From NCBI RefSeq assembly GCF_037338445.1, contig NZ_CP147838.1:3534001-3598000 (forward strand): a stretch of 64,000 nucleotides of DNA. Reading direction: 5' to 3'. Positions within the stretch are counted from its first letter, which is position 1, and the number at the start of each line of letters is the position of its first letter. Below, piece by piece: positions 55,247-63,151 of the stretch. A program made the position numbers and the translations under genes. The stretch comes from Salinibaculum sp. SYNS191. GTDB taxonomy: Archaea > Halobacteriota > Halobacteria > Halobacteriales > Haloarculaceae. Under the pieces are notes generated by a model. The model ran no database searches. It was given only the letters and a program-made list of their open reading frames with translations, and was not told where the DNA came from.

Positions 55247-56608
55247 CTACTGCACCCAAACTGTCTTGCGGTTGACGAACTCCTTGATGCCGGCCTCGGA
55301 GAGTTCGCGGCCGTAGCCGGCGTCTTTGATGCCCCCGAAGGGGACCCGCGGGTCGGATTTGGTCATCTCGTTGATGTAGACACAGCCAGCCTCGACGTGG
55401 CGGGCGAGGCGCTCGCCGCGCTCGCGGTCCTCGGTCCAGATGCTCGCACCGAGTCCGAAGCGGGTGTCATTCGCCACCTCGATTGCCTCCTGTTCGTCGG
55501 CCACCTCGTAGACGGCCGCGACCGGCCCGAACGTCTCCTCGGCGTCGACGGGGCAGCCGTGGGGCACGTCGGTCAGGACGGTCGGCGGGTAGTACGCCCC
55601 CTCCCTGTCGAGGGGTTCGCCGCCCGTCAGCACCGTCGCTCCGGCCTCGACGCTTCCCTTGACCTGCTCGTGGAGTTCCGCCATCAGGTCCGGGTCCGCC
55701 TGGGAGCCGATGTCCGTGTCCTCGTCCATCGGGTCGCCGACGGTCAGGGCCTCGAAGGCGTCGACCAGTTCGTCGACGTACTCGTCGTAGATGTCCTCGT
55801 GGACGATGAAGCGCTTGGCGGCGATGCAGGACTGGCCGCCGTTCTGGTTGCGCGCCTGCACGCCCGTCTCGACGGCCGCCTCGACGTCCGCGTCGTCCAG
55901 CACGACGAACGGGTCCGACCCGCCCAGTTCCAGCACGGTCTTCTTGAGTTCCCGGCCGGCCGTCTCGGCGACGGCCCGGCCCGCGGGGCCGCTGCCCGTG
56001 AGCGTCGCCGCGCGCACGCGGTCGTCGGTCAGGACGTCCTCGACCTTGCCCGACCCGACGAGCAGCGTCTGGAAGACGCCTTCGGGGTACCCGGCCTCCT
56101 CGAAGACTTCCTCCAGCGCGAGGGCACACCCGGGGACGTTCGAGGCGTGTTTCAGCAGGCCGACGTTGCCAGCCGTGAGATACGGCGCGGCGAAGCGGAT
56201 GACCTGCCAGAACGGGAAGTTCCAGGGCATCACGGCCAGCACCGGCCCGAGCGGGTCGTGGACCGTTTTGACCTCCGTCCCCGGCGGGCTCGGGTGGTGT
56301 TCCGGTTCGAGGTAGGCGCTGGCGTACTCCGCGTAGTGGTCGCAGGCCCAGGCGCACTTCTCGACTTCGCCGACGGCCTGCGAGATGGGTTTGCCCATCT
56401 CCTTCGTCATCATCTCGGCGTAGCGTTGCTTGTTCTCGCGGAGGACGTCGGCCGCGTCGGCGAGCAGCTCCTCGCGCTCGCGCATCGGGCGTTCGCTCCA
56501 CTCCTCGAAGGCCGCCGTCGACTTCGACAGCGCCGCCTCCACGTCCTCGTCGTCGTGCTCGTCGTACGAGCCGACGGCTTCTCCCGTGGCGGGATTGATT
56601 GCGTCCAT
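55247..56608 (-). CDS. NAD(P)-dependent aldehyde dehydrogenase (succinate-semialdehyde dehydrogenase-like)
   Basis: 453 residues. The catalytic Cys is in NGGQSCIAAKRF (about residue 256), the Glu in VLELGGSDPFVV, and the cofactor site in MPWNFPFWQVIRFAAPYLTAGN. The overall sequence follows succinate-semialdehyde dehydrogenase-type enzymes, common in haloarchaea, but the aldehyde is not fixed by sequence. It would oxidise an aldehyde intermediate to an acid. It lies between the transporter operon and the EthD gene, with divergent promoters. Confidence 0.85.
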   Translation of the reverse strand: MDAINPATGEAVGSYDEHDDEDVEAALSKSTAAFEEWSERPMREREELLADAADVLRENKQRYAEMMTKEMGKPISQAVGEVEKCAWACDHYAEYASAYLEPEHHPSPPGTEVKTVHDPLGPVLAVMPWNFPFWQVIRFAAPYLTAGNVGLLKHASNVPGCALALEEVFEEAGYPEGVFQTLLVGSGKVEDVLTDDRVRAATLTGSGPAGRAVAETAGRELKKTVLELGGSDPFVVLDDADVEAAVETGVQARNQNGGQSCIAAKRFIVHEDIYDEYVDELVDAFEALTVGDPMDEDTDIGSQADPDLMAELHEQVKGSVEAGATVLTGGEPLDREGAYYPPTVLTDVPHGCPVDAEETFGPVAAVYEVADEQEAIEVANDTRFGLGASIWTEDRERGERLARHVEAGCVYINEMTKSDPRVPFGGIKDAGYGRELSEAGIKEFVNRKTVWVQ

Positions 56609-56680
56609 GACGCTTGGTAGTCCCGAGCACAGGGTCTTAGGTATTTTGCTGCACCTCCTCCCCCCGGGTCGACCTCAGGA

Positions 56681-56688
56681 TTTATTTT
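56681..56688 (+). promoter_or_regulatory. TATA element for the EthD/HD operon
   Basis: TTTATTTT centred about 27 nt before the ATG at 56712; leaderless spacing. Confidence 0.5.
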
Positions 56689-56711
56689 GTGGCGTGTAAA
56701 AGACCAACCCG

Positions 56712-57428
56712 ATGTACAAGCACATAGCCCTGCTCGTGAGACAGGACGGTATGTCTCACCAGGAGTTCGTGGACTACTGGCAGACCAACCACACCCCCAT
56801 CGCGAAGGACATCGAGGGCGTCGTTCGCTACCATCAGGTCCTCCCCACGGAGCCCGAACACGCCGAGTTCGACGGGCTGGCGGAACTCTACTTCGAGACG
56901 CTGGACGACCTCCACGAGGCGCTGGGCAGCCCCGGTTCGCGCGACTACGACCCGACCAAGGAAATCGCCGCCGAGGCCCGCGAGGACGTAAACAACTTCC
57001 TGGCCGTCGAGGAGCGCCCGCGCATCATCGGCGAGGAAATCGTCCAGAAAGACGAGGTCGGCGGCGACACCGACGGCCTCTACAAGCACTCCGCATTTCT
57101 CGTCCGTCAGGAGGGCATGACACACGAGGAGTTCGTGGACTACTGGCAGACCAACCACACGCCAATCGCCCGCGAGATCGAGGGCGTCGTCAAGTACAAC
57201 ACCGTCATCCCGACCGACCCCGGCAACGCCGAGTTCGACGGCGTCGCGGAACTGTACTTCGAGGACCTCTCGAAACTCTACCGGGCACTCGGGAGCGAAG
57301 GGTCCCGCGACTACGACGCCCCGGGTGGCAAGGCCAAGGAGGCCCGGGAGGACGTGGACAACTTCCTGGCTATCGCAGAGCGCCCGCGTTTCATCGGCCA
57401 GGAACAGCTCGTCAAAGACGAGTCCTGA
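56712..57428 (+). CDS. Tandem EthD-domain protein
   Basis: 238 residues built from two copies of one EthD-type ferredoxin-like domain (about 2-115 and 124-238). Each begins YKH-x-A, continues with EFVDYWQTNHTPIA, and ends in an EAREDV-x-NFLA segment. EthD proteins occur with oxygenases and catabolic genes but have no proven catalytic role; they usually form dimers, so this fusion is a covalent dimer. A 34-bp stretch is identical between the two halves (56761-56794 and 57127-57160), arguing for a recent duplication. The HD hydrolase gene starts 2 bp after its stop. Confidence 0.85.
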   Translation: MYKHIALLVRQDGMSHQEFVDYWQTNHTPIAKDIEGVVRYHQVLPTEPEHAEFDGLAELYFETLDDLHEALGSPGSRDYDPTKEIAAEAREDVNNFLAVEERPRIIGEEIVQKDEVGGDTDGLYKHSAFLVRQEGMTHEEFVDYWQTNHTPIAREIEGVVKYNTVIPTDPGNAEFDGVAELYFEDLSKLYRALGSEGSRDYDAPGGKAKEAREDVDNFLAIAERPRFIGQEQLVKDES

Positions 57429-57430
57429 CC

Positions 57431-58018
57431 ATGCCCGACTACGAGACGCAGGTCCGCGAGGCGTTCCCGGAACTCGACGACATTCAGAACGACGACCTGC
57501 GCGGGAAGGTGGTCGAGGCGTGGGTGCGCGCGCTCGACCGCGGCGGCTGGAAACACATCGAGGACATCCCCTACGCCTGGAACATCCACGAGGTGACCAA
57601 CGTCGAGCACGTCCGTGGCGTCACCCGCATCGCCAGGGAATCGGCCACGGAGCAACGCGAGTTCCACGGTGCCGACCCCGACGTGGACGTCGTGGTCGCG
57701 GCGTGTCTGCTCCACGACGTCGGCAAGTGCTACGAGTACGTCGACTTCGTCGACGAGGAGAAACTGCTGGACCCGGACCCCGAGTACGCCACGGAGGAAG
57801 TCCCGCACTCGCTGTCCGGCTACGCGCTGGCCCACGAGGTCGGCTGTCCGCTGGCCGTCCAGCGCGCGATTCCCCACTTCATCGGCGAGATTCCCACGCG
57901 CACGATGGAGGCCGAACTCGTCAAGAGCGCCAACTCCGCCTCCTCGAACGCGATTACCCAGTCGGCGATGGGCATCACGCTCCAGGAGTGGGTCGACGAG
58001 TACTCCCAGACCCAGTAG
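57431..58018 (+). CDS. HD-domain hydrolase
   Basis: 195 residues. The HD motif is in VVVAACLLHDVGKCYEYVDF, preceded by NVEHVRGVTRIARESATEQREFHGADPDV and followed by HSLSGYALAHEVGCPLAVQRAIPHFIGEIPTRTMEAELVKSAN, a typical metal-dependent phosphohydrolase layout. HD proteins hydrolyse phosphoesters of nucleotides or other small molecules, and some are oxygenase-like in fold. It is translated with the EthD gene; substrate unknown. Confidence 0.82.
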   Translation: MPDYETQVREAFPELDDIQNDDLRGKVVEAWVRALDRGGWKHIEDIPYAWNIHEVTNVEHVRGVTRIARESATEQREFHGADPDVDVVVAACLLHDVGKCYEYVDFVDEEKLLDPDPEYATEEVPHSLSGYALAHEVGCPLAVQRAIPHFIGEIPTRTMEAELVKSANSASSNAITQSAMGITLQEWVDEYSQTQ

Positions 58019-58092
58019 CGGACGGTCCCGCGCTCACTCCGGTCGCGGCCGGCGACCGGTGCCGCCCTTGCCATGTCTCGGCGTACCACATG

Positions 58093-58100
58093 ATATAAGT
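58093..58100 (+). promoter_or_regulatory. TATA element for the 58124 small gene
   Basis: ATATAAGT centred 27 nt before the ATG at 58124; a strong match. Confidence 0.5.
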
Positions 58101-58123
58101 CCTACGAGTCAGTCGTTCTATAC

Positions 58124-58306
58124 ATGCCAGTCCCAGGCTACGACCCCGACGACGTGGACAACCTGCTCGAACAGAAACTGAGCGAGACGGACGTCCGCTC
58201 GCAACTCTCCGACGCGGAGCTGGAGTCCTACGAGAATGGCGACGCCCGCCTCGTCGAACTGCTCGACGAGGACCAGATAGACCAGTTGCTCGACGAGGCG
58301 AAGTGA
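58124..58306 (+). CDS. Small acidic helical protein
   Basis: 60 residues, strongly acidic with few aromatic residues (DDVDNLLEQKLSETDVRSQLSDAELESYENG, then LVELLDEDQIDQLLDEAK). Two amphipathic helices are likely. It has its own TATA element in a region between the HD gene and the minus-strand thioesterase. No family recognised; it may be a protein-interaction partner. Confidence 0.55.
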   Translation: MPVPGYDPDDVDNLLEQKLSETDVRSQLSDAELESYENGDARLVELLDEDQIDQLLDEAK

Positions 58307-58315
58307 GGCGACGCC

Positions 58316-58464
58316 TCAGTCCTCGTCGTTCCGCCTGCGTAGCCAGACCAGCGCCGACCCGAGCACTGCGGCAGCGCCGGTCAAGGCGGTGAAGCCCGCG
58401 CTATTCTCGCCCGTAATGGCTGTCGCGCTCCGTAAGTCTCCGGGTTTCGTTGAGCCGTACCCGG
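58316..58464 (-). pseudogene. Possible relic of a surface protein C-terminus
   Basis: On the minus strand, a frame ending at 58316 reads ITGENSAGFTALTGAAAVLGSALVWLRRRNDED in pieces: an N-A-G-F turn, a hydrophobic helix and an Arg-rich end, which looks like a PGF-CTERM-type anchor. There is no start codon in the region, and the frame runs open back into the thioesterase gene in another frame. It could be the decayed tail of a surface protein gene. Weak call. Confidence 0.3.
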
Positions 58465-58848
58465 CTATCCGGTCTTGTAGACGCCGCGTGCGTCGGCGAC
58501 CTGCGCGCCGTCAGCGGCGTAGACCTCGACGTCGACGACGCCGACGTCGCCCCCGTTGCGCACCACGTCGGCCTCCGCGTGGAGGTCGCCTGTGCCGGCT
58601 TCGAGGTAGTCGATGCGCATGTCGATGGTCGGGACTGGCTGGTCGACCAGCGAGACCAGCGCGGCCCCGCCGACGGTGTCGGCGAGCGTGAAGGTGACGC
58701 CGCCGTGGGCCATCACGCGGTCCTCGTTCCAGGACAGTTCCTCCCGCATCTCGATGGTGCCCTCTGCGTGTCCGTCGGCGACCTCGGTCACCTCGACGCC
58801 GAGCAGGTCGGCGAACGGCATGTTCTCGAAGAAGTCTTCTACGTCCAT
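58465..58848 (-). CDS. PaaI-type hotdog thioesterase
   Basis: 127 residues. The hotdog motif is MAHGGVTFTLADTVGGAALVSLVDQPVPTIDMRIDYLEAGTGDLHAEADVVRNGGDVGVVDVEVYAADGAQVADARGVYKT in family layout, preceded by EFFENMPFADLLGVEVTEVADGHAEGTI. PaaI enzymes cleave acyl- or aryl-CoA intermediates in phenylacetate and related pathways. It is on the same strand as the CoA ligase gene, 58 bp downstream, and likely in one operon. Confidence 0.85.
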   Translation of the reverse strand: MDVEDFFENMPFADLLGVEVTEVADGHAEGTIEMREELSWNEDRVMAHGGVTFTLADTVGGAALVSLVDQPVPTIDMRIDYLEAGTGDLHAEADVVRNGGDVGVVDVEVYAADGAQVADARGVYKTG

Positions 58849-58906
58849 GGTCGTCCGTTCGTTTCTGGAGCCGGGGAGATAAGCGTTGATGTTCGGCCGA
58901 CCGCCG

Positions 58907-60193
58907 TCAGTTGCGATGGTCGTAGACGCGGCGGACCTTGCCGACCTCGGTGCGCTCGATGGTGCCCGGCTGGACCAGGTCGAGTTCGTCCGGCGTGAAC
59001 GAGAGGACGTTCTGCAGCCGCGTTCGTATCTCGTCTTCCAGCGTCCCCGCGCTCCGTTCGACCGCCTCGTCCAGTTCGATGGTGAGTTCCATGACGTCGA
59101 GGCTGCCCTCCCTGTGGAGGTCGATGCGGTAGTGCGGCGCGACGCCGTCGACGTCGAGGATGACGTGTTCGATTTCGCTCGGGTAGAGATTGACGCCCCG
59201 GACGACCAGCAGGTCGTCGGCGCGGCCGGTGACGTTGTCCATGCGGACCATCGTCCGGCCACACTCGCACTCGTCGTAGTTCAGCGTCGTCAGGTCCCCA
59301 GTCCGATACCGGAGGACGGGGAGCGCTTCCTTGGTCAGCGTCGTCAGGACGAGTTCGCCCTCCTCGCCCTCCTCGACGGGTTCGCCGGTGCGGGGATTCA
59401 CGACTTCGGGGTAGTAGTTGTCCTCCCAGATGTGCAGGCCGTCCTGGGCCTCGGCACACTCCGCGGCCACGCCGGGACCGATGATCTCCGAGAGGCCGTA
59501 GTTGTTGATGCCGGTGGCGTCCAGGCGCTCCTCGATTTCTTCCCGCATCGGCTCCGTGCAGGTCTCCGCGCCGTAAGCGATGACCGATATCGACAGGTCG
59601 CGCGGGTCGTATCCCATCTCCTCGGCGGTCTCGGCGAAGTACAGGGCGTAGGAGGGCGTGCAGGCGAGCGCGTCGCTGTCGAGGTCGTCGGCCAGTTCGA
59701 CCTGGCGCTGTGTACCACCGCTGCTGGTCGGTACCACCGCGGTCCCGAGTTCCTCCGCCCCCTGGTGGAAGCCGAGGCCGCCGGTGAACAGGCCGTAGCC
59801 GTAGGCGTTCTGGACGACGTCCCCCGGTTCGACCCCGGCGGCCGCCAGCGACCGGGCCATCGTCCGGCCCCAGAGGTCGAGGTCGTCCGCGGTGTAGGAG
59901 ACGATTTTGGGCTTGCCGGTGGTGCCCGAGGAGGCGTGAATCCGCCGGATTTCGGAGTCGTCGACGGCGAAGAGACCGTCGGGGTACTCGTCGCGGAAGT
60001 CCTCTTTCGTCGTCATCGGGAGTTTCGTCACGTCGTCGACGCTCTGGATGTCCTCGGGTGTGACGCCCATCTCGTCGAGTTGGGCGCGGTAGAACGGGAC
60101 GTTCTCGTAGGCGTGCTCGACCGTCTCGTGGAGGCGCTCGCCCTGCAACTCGCGGAGCGCTGCCCGGTCGAGAGACTCGTTACTGCTGCGCAT
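58907..60193 (-). CDS. paaK: Phenylacetate-CoA ligase family enzyme
   Basis: 428 residues. The adenylate-forming motifs are HASSGTTGKPKIVSYT (about 92-107), AYGAETCTEPMREEIEERL, YGLSEIIGPGVAAEC and the C-terminal TGRADDLLVVRGVNLYPSEIEHVIL, all in phenylacetate-CoA ligase order. It would activate phenylacetate or a related aryl acid to its CoA ester with ATP. The aerobic ring-epoxidation genes (paaABCDE) are not in the window, so the acid is not certain. The ATG at 60193 is preferred over 60211. A poly-T and TATA-like element (60222-60230) lies upstream. Confidence 0.88.
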   Translation of the reverse strand: MRSSNESLDRAALRELQGERLHETVEHAYENVPFYRAQLDEMGVTPEDIQSVDDVTKLPMTTKEDFRDEYPDGLFAVDDSEIRRIHASSGTTGKPKIVSYTADDLDLWGRTMARSLAAAGVEPGDVVQNAYGYGLFTGGLGFHQGAEELGTAVVPTSSGGTQRQVELADDLDSDALACTPSYALYFAETAEEMGYDPRDLSISVIAYGAETCTEPMREEIEERLDATGINNYGLSEIIGPGVAAECAEAQDGLHIWEDNYYPEVVNPRTGEPVEEGEEGELVLTTLTKEALPVLRYRTGDLTTLNYDECECGRTMVRMDNVTGRADDLLVVRGVNLYPSEIEHVILDVDGVAPHYRIDLHREGSLDVMELTIELDEAVERSAGTLEDEIRTRLQNVLSFTPDELDLVQPGTIERTEVGKVRRVYDHRN

Positions 60194-60277
60194 GGATTCT
60201 GTCCTAACCAACTGGAGGGTCTGTAAAAAAGATTCGTGATATTCCGGTCAGACCCGCTCCGCTCAGGTCCGCCTCGG

Positions 60278-61282
60278 TCAGGCCAGTTCCGGGCGGACCT
60301 CGTCGCCGAGGCGCTGGATGCACTCGGTCATCCGGTCGGTCCCGATCCCGGGGTGGTAGGTGCGGAAGATGAAGTGGACGTCGTCGCCCAGCGCCTCCCG
60401 GTAGGTCTCCAGTTCCTCGACGACATGCTCGGGGGTGCCGAAGATGGCCTGCTCTTTCAGTTCCGCCTTGCGCTCGTCGTCCAGTTCGTCGACGGACTCG
60501 CCGGAGAAGATTTCCTCGTACCGGCGCTGGATGAAGAAGTAGCCGTCGCGCATCTGCTCCCAGGCGTCCTCGCGGGAGTCGCCGACGAAGCCGTGCTGGA
60601 GGACGTAGGTCTGGAAGTCGCCGTCGATGTCCTCGTGTTCGCGGACGTTCTCGATGTCCTCCTTGCGCTTCTTGACGCCGCCGATAGACAGCGCCGAGGG
60701 GGCACACCAGGCGTCGCCGATGCGGGCGGCCCGTCGGACGGCCGGTTTGGCGGCCCCGCCGAGCATGACGGGCACGTCGTGGGCGGGCGTGGGCGTGACG
60801 GTCACGTCCGGCGAGACGTCGTGGAACTCGGGGTCGTAGTCCAGCGGCCCGTCCGACCAGGCTCCGCGGAGGACGGAGACGGCGTCTTCGAGGCGGTCGA
60901 CGCGCTCCTCGTCGGGGACGCCGAAGGCGTCGAACTCGGCGTCGTTGGAGCCGATGGCGAGGCCGAGCGTCGTTCGCCCGCCGGATATCTGGTCGATGGT
61001 CGCCACGTCCTCGGCCAGGCGGACCGAGTCGTACAGCGGCGCGAGCGCGATACAGGGCCCGAGTTCGATGTCGTCCGTGACGGCCGCGAGCGCACCCAGC
61101 GCCGGGGTGACCCCAGAGAGGTAGTCGTCGTCGAGGAAGTGGTGTTCGGAGACCCACGCGCTGTCGAGGCCGGCGTCGTCGATGACCCGGCCGAGTTCGA
61201 GCATCTCGTCGTATATCTCGCTGGTCGAGCGGTCGTCGTCCGGGCGCTGCTGGCAGGTGAACAGGCCAGTACCGAGTTGCAT
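60278..61282 (-). CDS. LLM-class flavin-dependent oxidoreductase
   Basis: 334 residues of the bacterial luciferase-like fold. N-terminal GTGLFTCQQRPDDDRSTSEIYDEMLELGRVIDDAGLDSAWVSEHHFLDDDY, then TTLGLAIGSNDAEFDAFGV, VPVMLGGAAKPAVRRAARIGDAWCAP are the flavin- and substrate-binding regions. Such enzymes are FMN or F420 dependent monooxygenases or dehydrogenases; the cofactor is not determined here. It may perform the oxidative step of the local pathway. It is divergent from the MFS gene. Confidence 0.85.
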   Translation of the reverse strand: MQLGTGLFTCQQRPDDDRSTSEIYDEMLELGRVIDDAGLDSAWVSEHHFLDDDYLSGVTPALGALAAVTDDIELGPCIALAPLYDSVRLAEDVATIDQISGGRTTLGLAIGSNDAEFDAFGVPDEERVDRLEDAVSVLRGAWSDGPLDYDPEFHDVSPDVTVTPTPAHDVPVMLGGAAKPAVRRAARIGDAWCAPSALSIGGVKKRKEDIENVREHEDIDGDFQTYVLQHGFVGDSREDAWEQMRDGYFFIQRRYEEIFSGESVDELDDERKAELKEQAIFGTPEHVVEELETYREALGDDVHFIFRTYHPGIGTDRMTECIQRLGDEVRPELA

Positions 61283-61347
61283 ACACTGGCGTTACGGTGC
61301 GACCACCTTAACGATAGTGACACGGGGCTGTCCGGTTCGTCACCCGG

Positions 61348-61355
61348 ATTTATTA
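61348..61355 (+). promoter_or_regulatory. TATA element for the MFS transporter gene
   Basis: ATTTATTA lies about 32 nt before the ATG at 61384, in the divergent gap with the LLM gene. Confidence 0.5.
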
Positions 61356-61383
61356 GGGACCGTCGAGTTGTCCCGCTGCTAGC

Positions 61384-62661
61384 ATGTTCCGGAGCATCTG
61401 GTCCGACCCGCACAGGCGCCGGTGGGTCGGCTGGGCAGCCCTCGCCGGCGCGTTCGTCCTCGTGAACTTCCACCGCGTCTCGACAGCGGTCCTCGCGGAC
61501 ACGCTCGCGAGCGTCTTCGACACGACCGGTGCACAGCTGGGCCTCTTGCACTCCGCGTTCTTCTACATCTACGCGCCGATGCAGCTCTTCGCCGGCGTCC
61601 TCGCCGACCGGATGGGCACCCGCCGCGTCGCCACCGTCGGCTCCGGCGTCATGGGACTGGGCGTCCTCTGGTTCGCCCTCTCCGGGAGCTACGTCGAGGG
61701 ATTTCTCGCGCGCGTGCTCATCGGCCTCGGCGGCGGCGTCATCTACATCGCCACGCTGCGGTACTGCGCGAACTGGTTCCGCGCCGACGAGTTCGCCACG
61801 GTCACTGGCCTCACACTCTCCGCGTCGGCCGTCGGCGGCCTGCTCGCCGCCACCCCGCTCGCGGTTCTCGTGGGGTCCGTCGGCTGGCGCGACGGCGTCT
61901 TCGGGGTCGGCGTCGTCGGGTTTCTCTTTACCGCCGGCGTCTTCGCGTTCGTCCGGGACTCCCCGGAGATTGCCGGACTCCCGAGCATCGAGGGCGCGCC
62001 GAAGGCCGCCGAGCAGACCCTCTCTGAGGTGCTCACCGGCGTCCGCGCCGTCTTCGCCGAGCGCGAGACGTGGATTATGGGCGTCATGCTCTTCTTCGCG
62101 ACGGGGATGAACTTCACCGTCATGGGACTCTGGGGCGTCCCCTACATCGTGCAGGCCTACGGCCTCTCCGTTCCGGCGGCGTCGGTCTACACGCTCGTCG
62201 GAAACGCCGGCCTCGTCGTCGGGTCGCCGGTGCTGGGCTGGCTGTCGGACCGCCTCGAACGCCGGACCGGCATCATCCTCGCCGCCGCCGTCGTCTACCT
62301 CGCCGCCTACGCCAGCATCGTCGCTCTCGGGACACCCCCGCTGTGGTACGTCGGCGTCGTCTTCTTCAGCGTGATGTTCCTGCTCGGCGGGTTCACGCTC
62401 TCCTACACCGTCATCAAGGAACGGCACGCATCGGAGCGGTCGGGGACCGCCACCGGGACGATAAACGGGATGGCCTTCCTCGGCGCGGCGGTCCTCCCCG
62501 GTGTCATGGGCTGGGTGCTGGACGTGTTCTGGACCGGCGAGACAGTCGCCGGCAGCCGCGTCTACACGCTCGTCGGCTACCGCGTCGCCTTCGGCGTCGC
62601 CGCGGCGAGCGGACTCATCGCGCTCGTCTGTGCGGCGTGGCTCCACCGCCGGACGCGATAG
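61384..62661 (+). CDS. MFS-family transporter
   Basis: 425 residues with about twelve membrane helices. Family motifs include ADRMGTRRVATVGSGVMGLGVLWF (loop 2-3 motif) and SDRLERRTGIILAA (the second-half counterpart), with a central loop ESPEIAGLPSIEG-type. The substrate cannot be read from sequence. Location beside the CoA ligase and flavin enzyme suggests uptake or efflux of the same organic acid. Confidence 0.85.
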   Translation: MFRSIWSDPHRRRWVGWAALAGAFVLVNFHRVSTAVLADTLASVFDTTGAQLGLLHSAFFYIYAPMQLFAGVLADRMGTRRVATVGSGVMGLGVLWFALSGSYVEGFLARVLIGLGGGVIYIATLRYCANWFRADEFATVTGLTLSASAVGGLLAATPLAVLVGSVGWRDGVFGVGVVGFLFTAGVFAFVRDSPEIAGLPSIEGAPKAAEQTLSEVLTGVRAVFAERETWIMGVMLFFATGMNFTVMGLWGVPYIVQAYGLSVPAASVYTLVGNAGLVVGSPVLGWLSDRLERRTGIILAAAVVYLAAYASIVALGTPPLWYVGVVFFSVMFLLGGFTLSYTVIKERHASERSGTATGTINGMAFLGAAVLPGVMGWVLDVFWTGETVAGSRVYTLVGYRVAFGVAAASGLIALVCAAWLHRRTR

Positions 62662-62716
62662 GCCGGACCTGCTCGCAATCATCACCTTCTAAGGCCTTCA
62701 CGTCGCATCCTCGACT

Positions 62717-63136
62717 ATGAGCGACACGCCCTACACCTACGAGACGGACGTGACCGTCCGCTTTCGCGACCTCGACGTGATGAAGCAGGTCCACAACGCC
62801 GTCGTCCTCCAGTACGTGGAAGAGGCCCGCGTCCGCTACTTCCGGGACGTGCTCGACGTAGACATCACGGAGATGAACGGCGCTATCGCCCGTCAGGAGA
62901 TAGACTACGCGGGACCGGTCACATTCGACGCCGCGGTGACGGTCCGCTATCGCGTCGCCAGCATCGGTGAGGCCAGCCTCACGATGGCGTTCGAGGTCGT
63001 CGCCGACGGCGAGGTGGCGGCCAGCGGCGAGGTGGTCCACGTCGTCCTCGACGAGGCGAACGAACCGACCGCCGTCCCTTCGTCCTGGAGAATGGACATC
63101 CGGGACTTCGAGGACGTGCCGGTCGAGCGCTCGTAG
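62717..63136 (+). CDS. 4HBT-type hotdog thioesterase
   Basis: 139 residues. It opens with TVRFRDLDVMKQVHNAVVLQYVEEARVRYFRDVLDV, the 4-hydroxybenzoyl-CoA thioesterase pattern with a catalytic-type Asp, then ARQEIDYAGPVTFDAAVTVRYRVASIGEASLTMAFEVV. It cleaves acyl- or aroyl-CoA. With the PaaI-type enzyme it makes a second thioesterase in the region. A TATA-like TTCTAAGG lies about 28 nt before the ATG. Confidence 0.85.
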   Translation: MSDTPYTYETDVTVRFRDLDVMKQVHNAVVLQYVEEARVRYFRDVLDVDITEMNGAIARQEIDYAGPVTFDAAVTVRYRVASIGEASLTMAFEVVADGEVAASGEVVHVVLDEANEPTAVPSSWRMDIRDFEDVPVERS

Positions 63137-63151
63137 AACGCGGGTCGCCGT

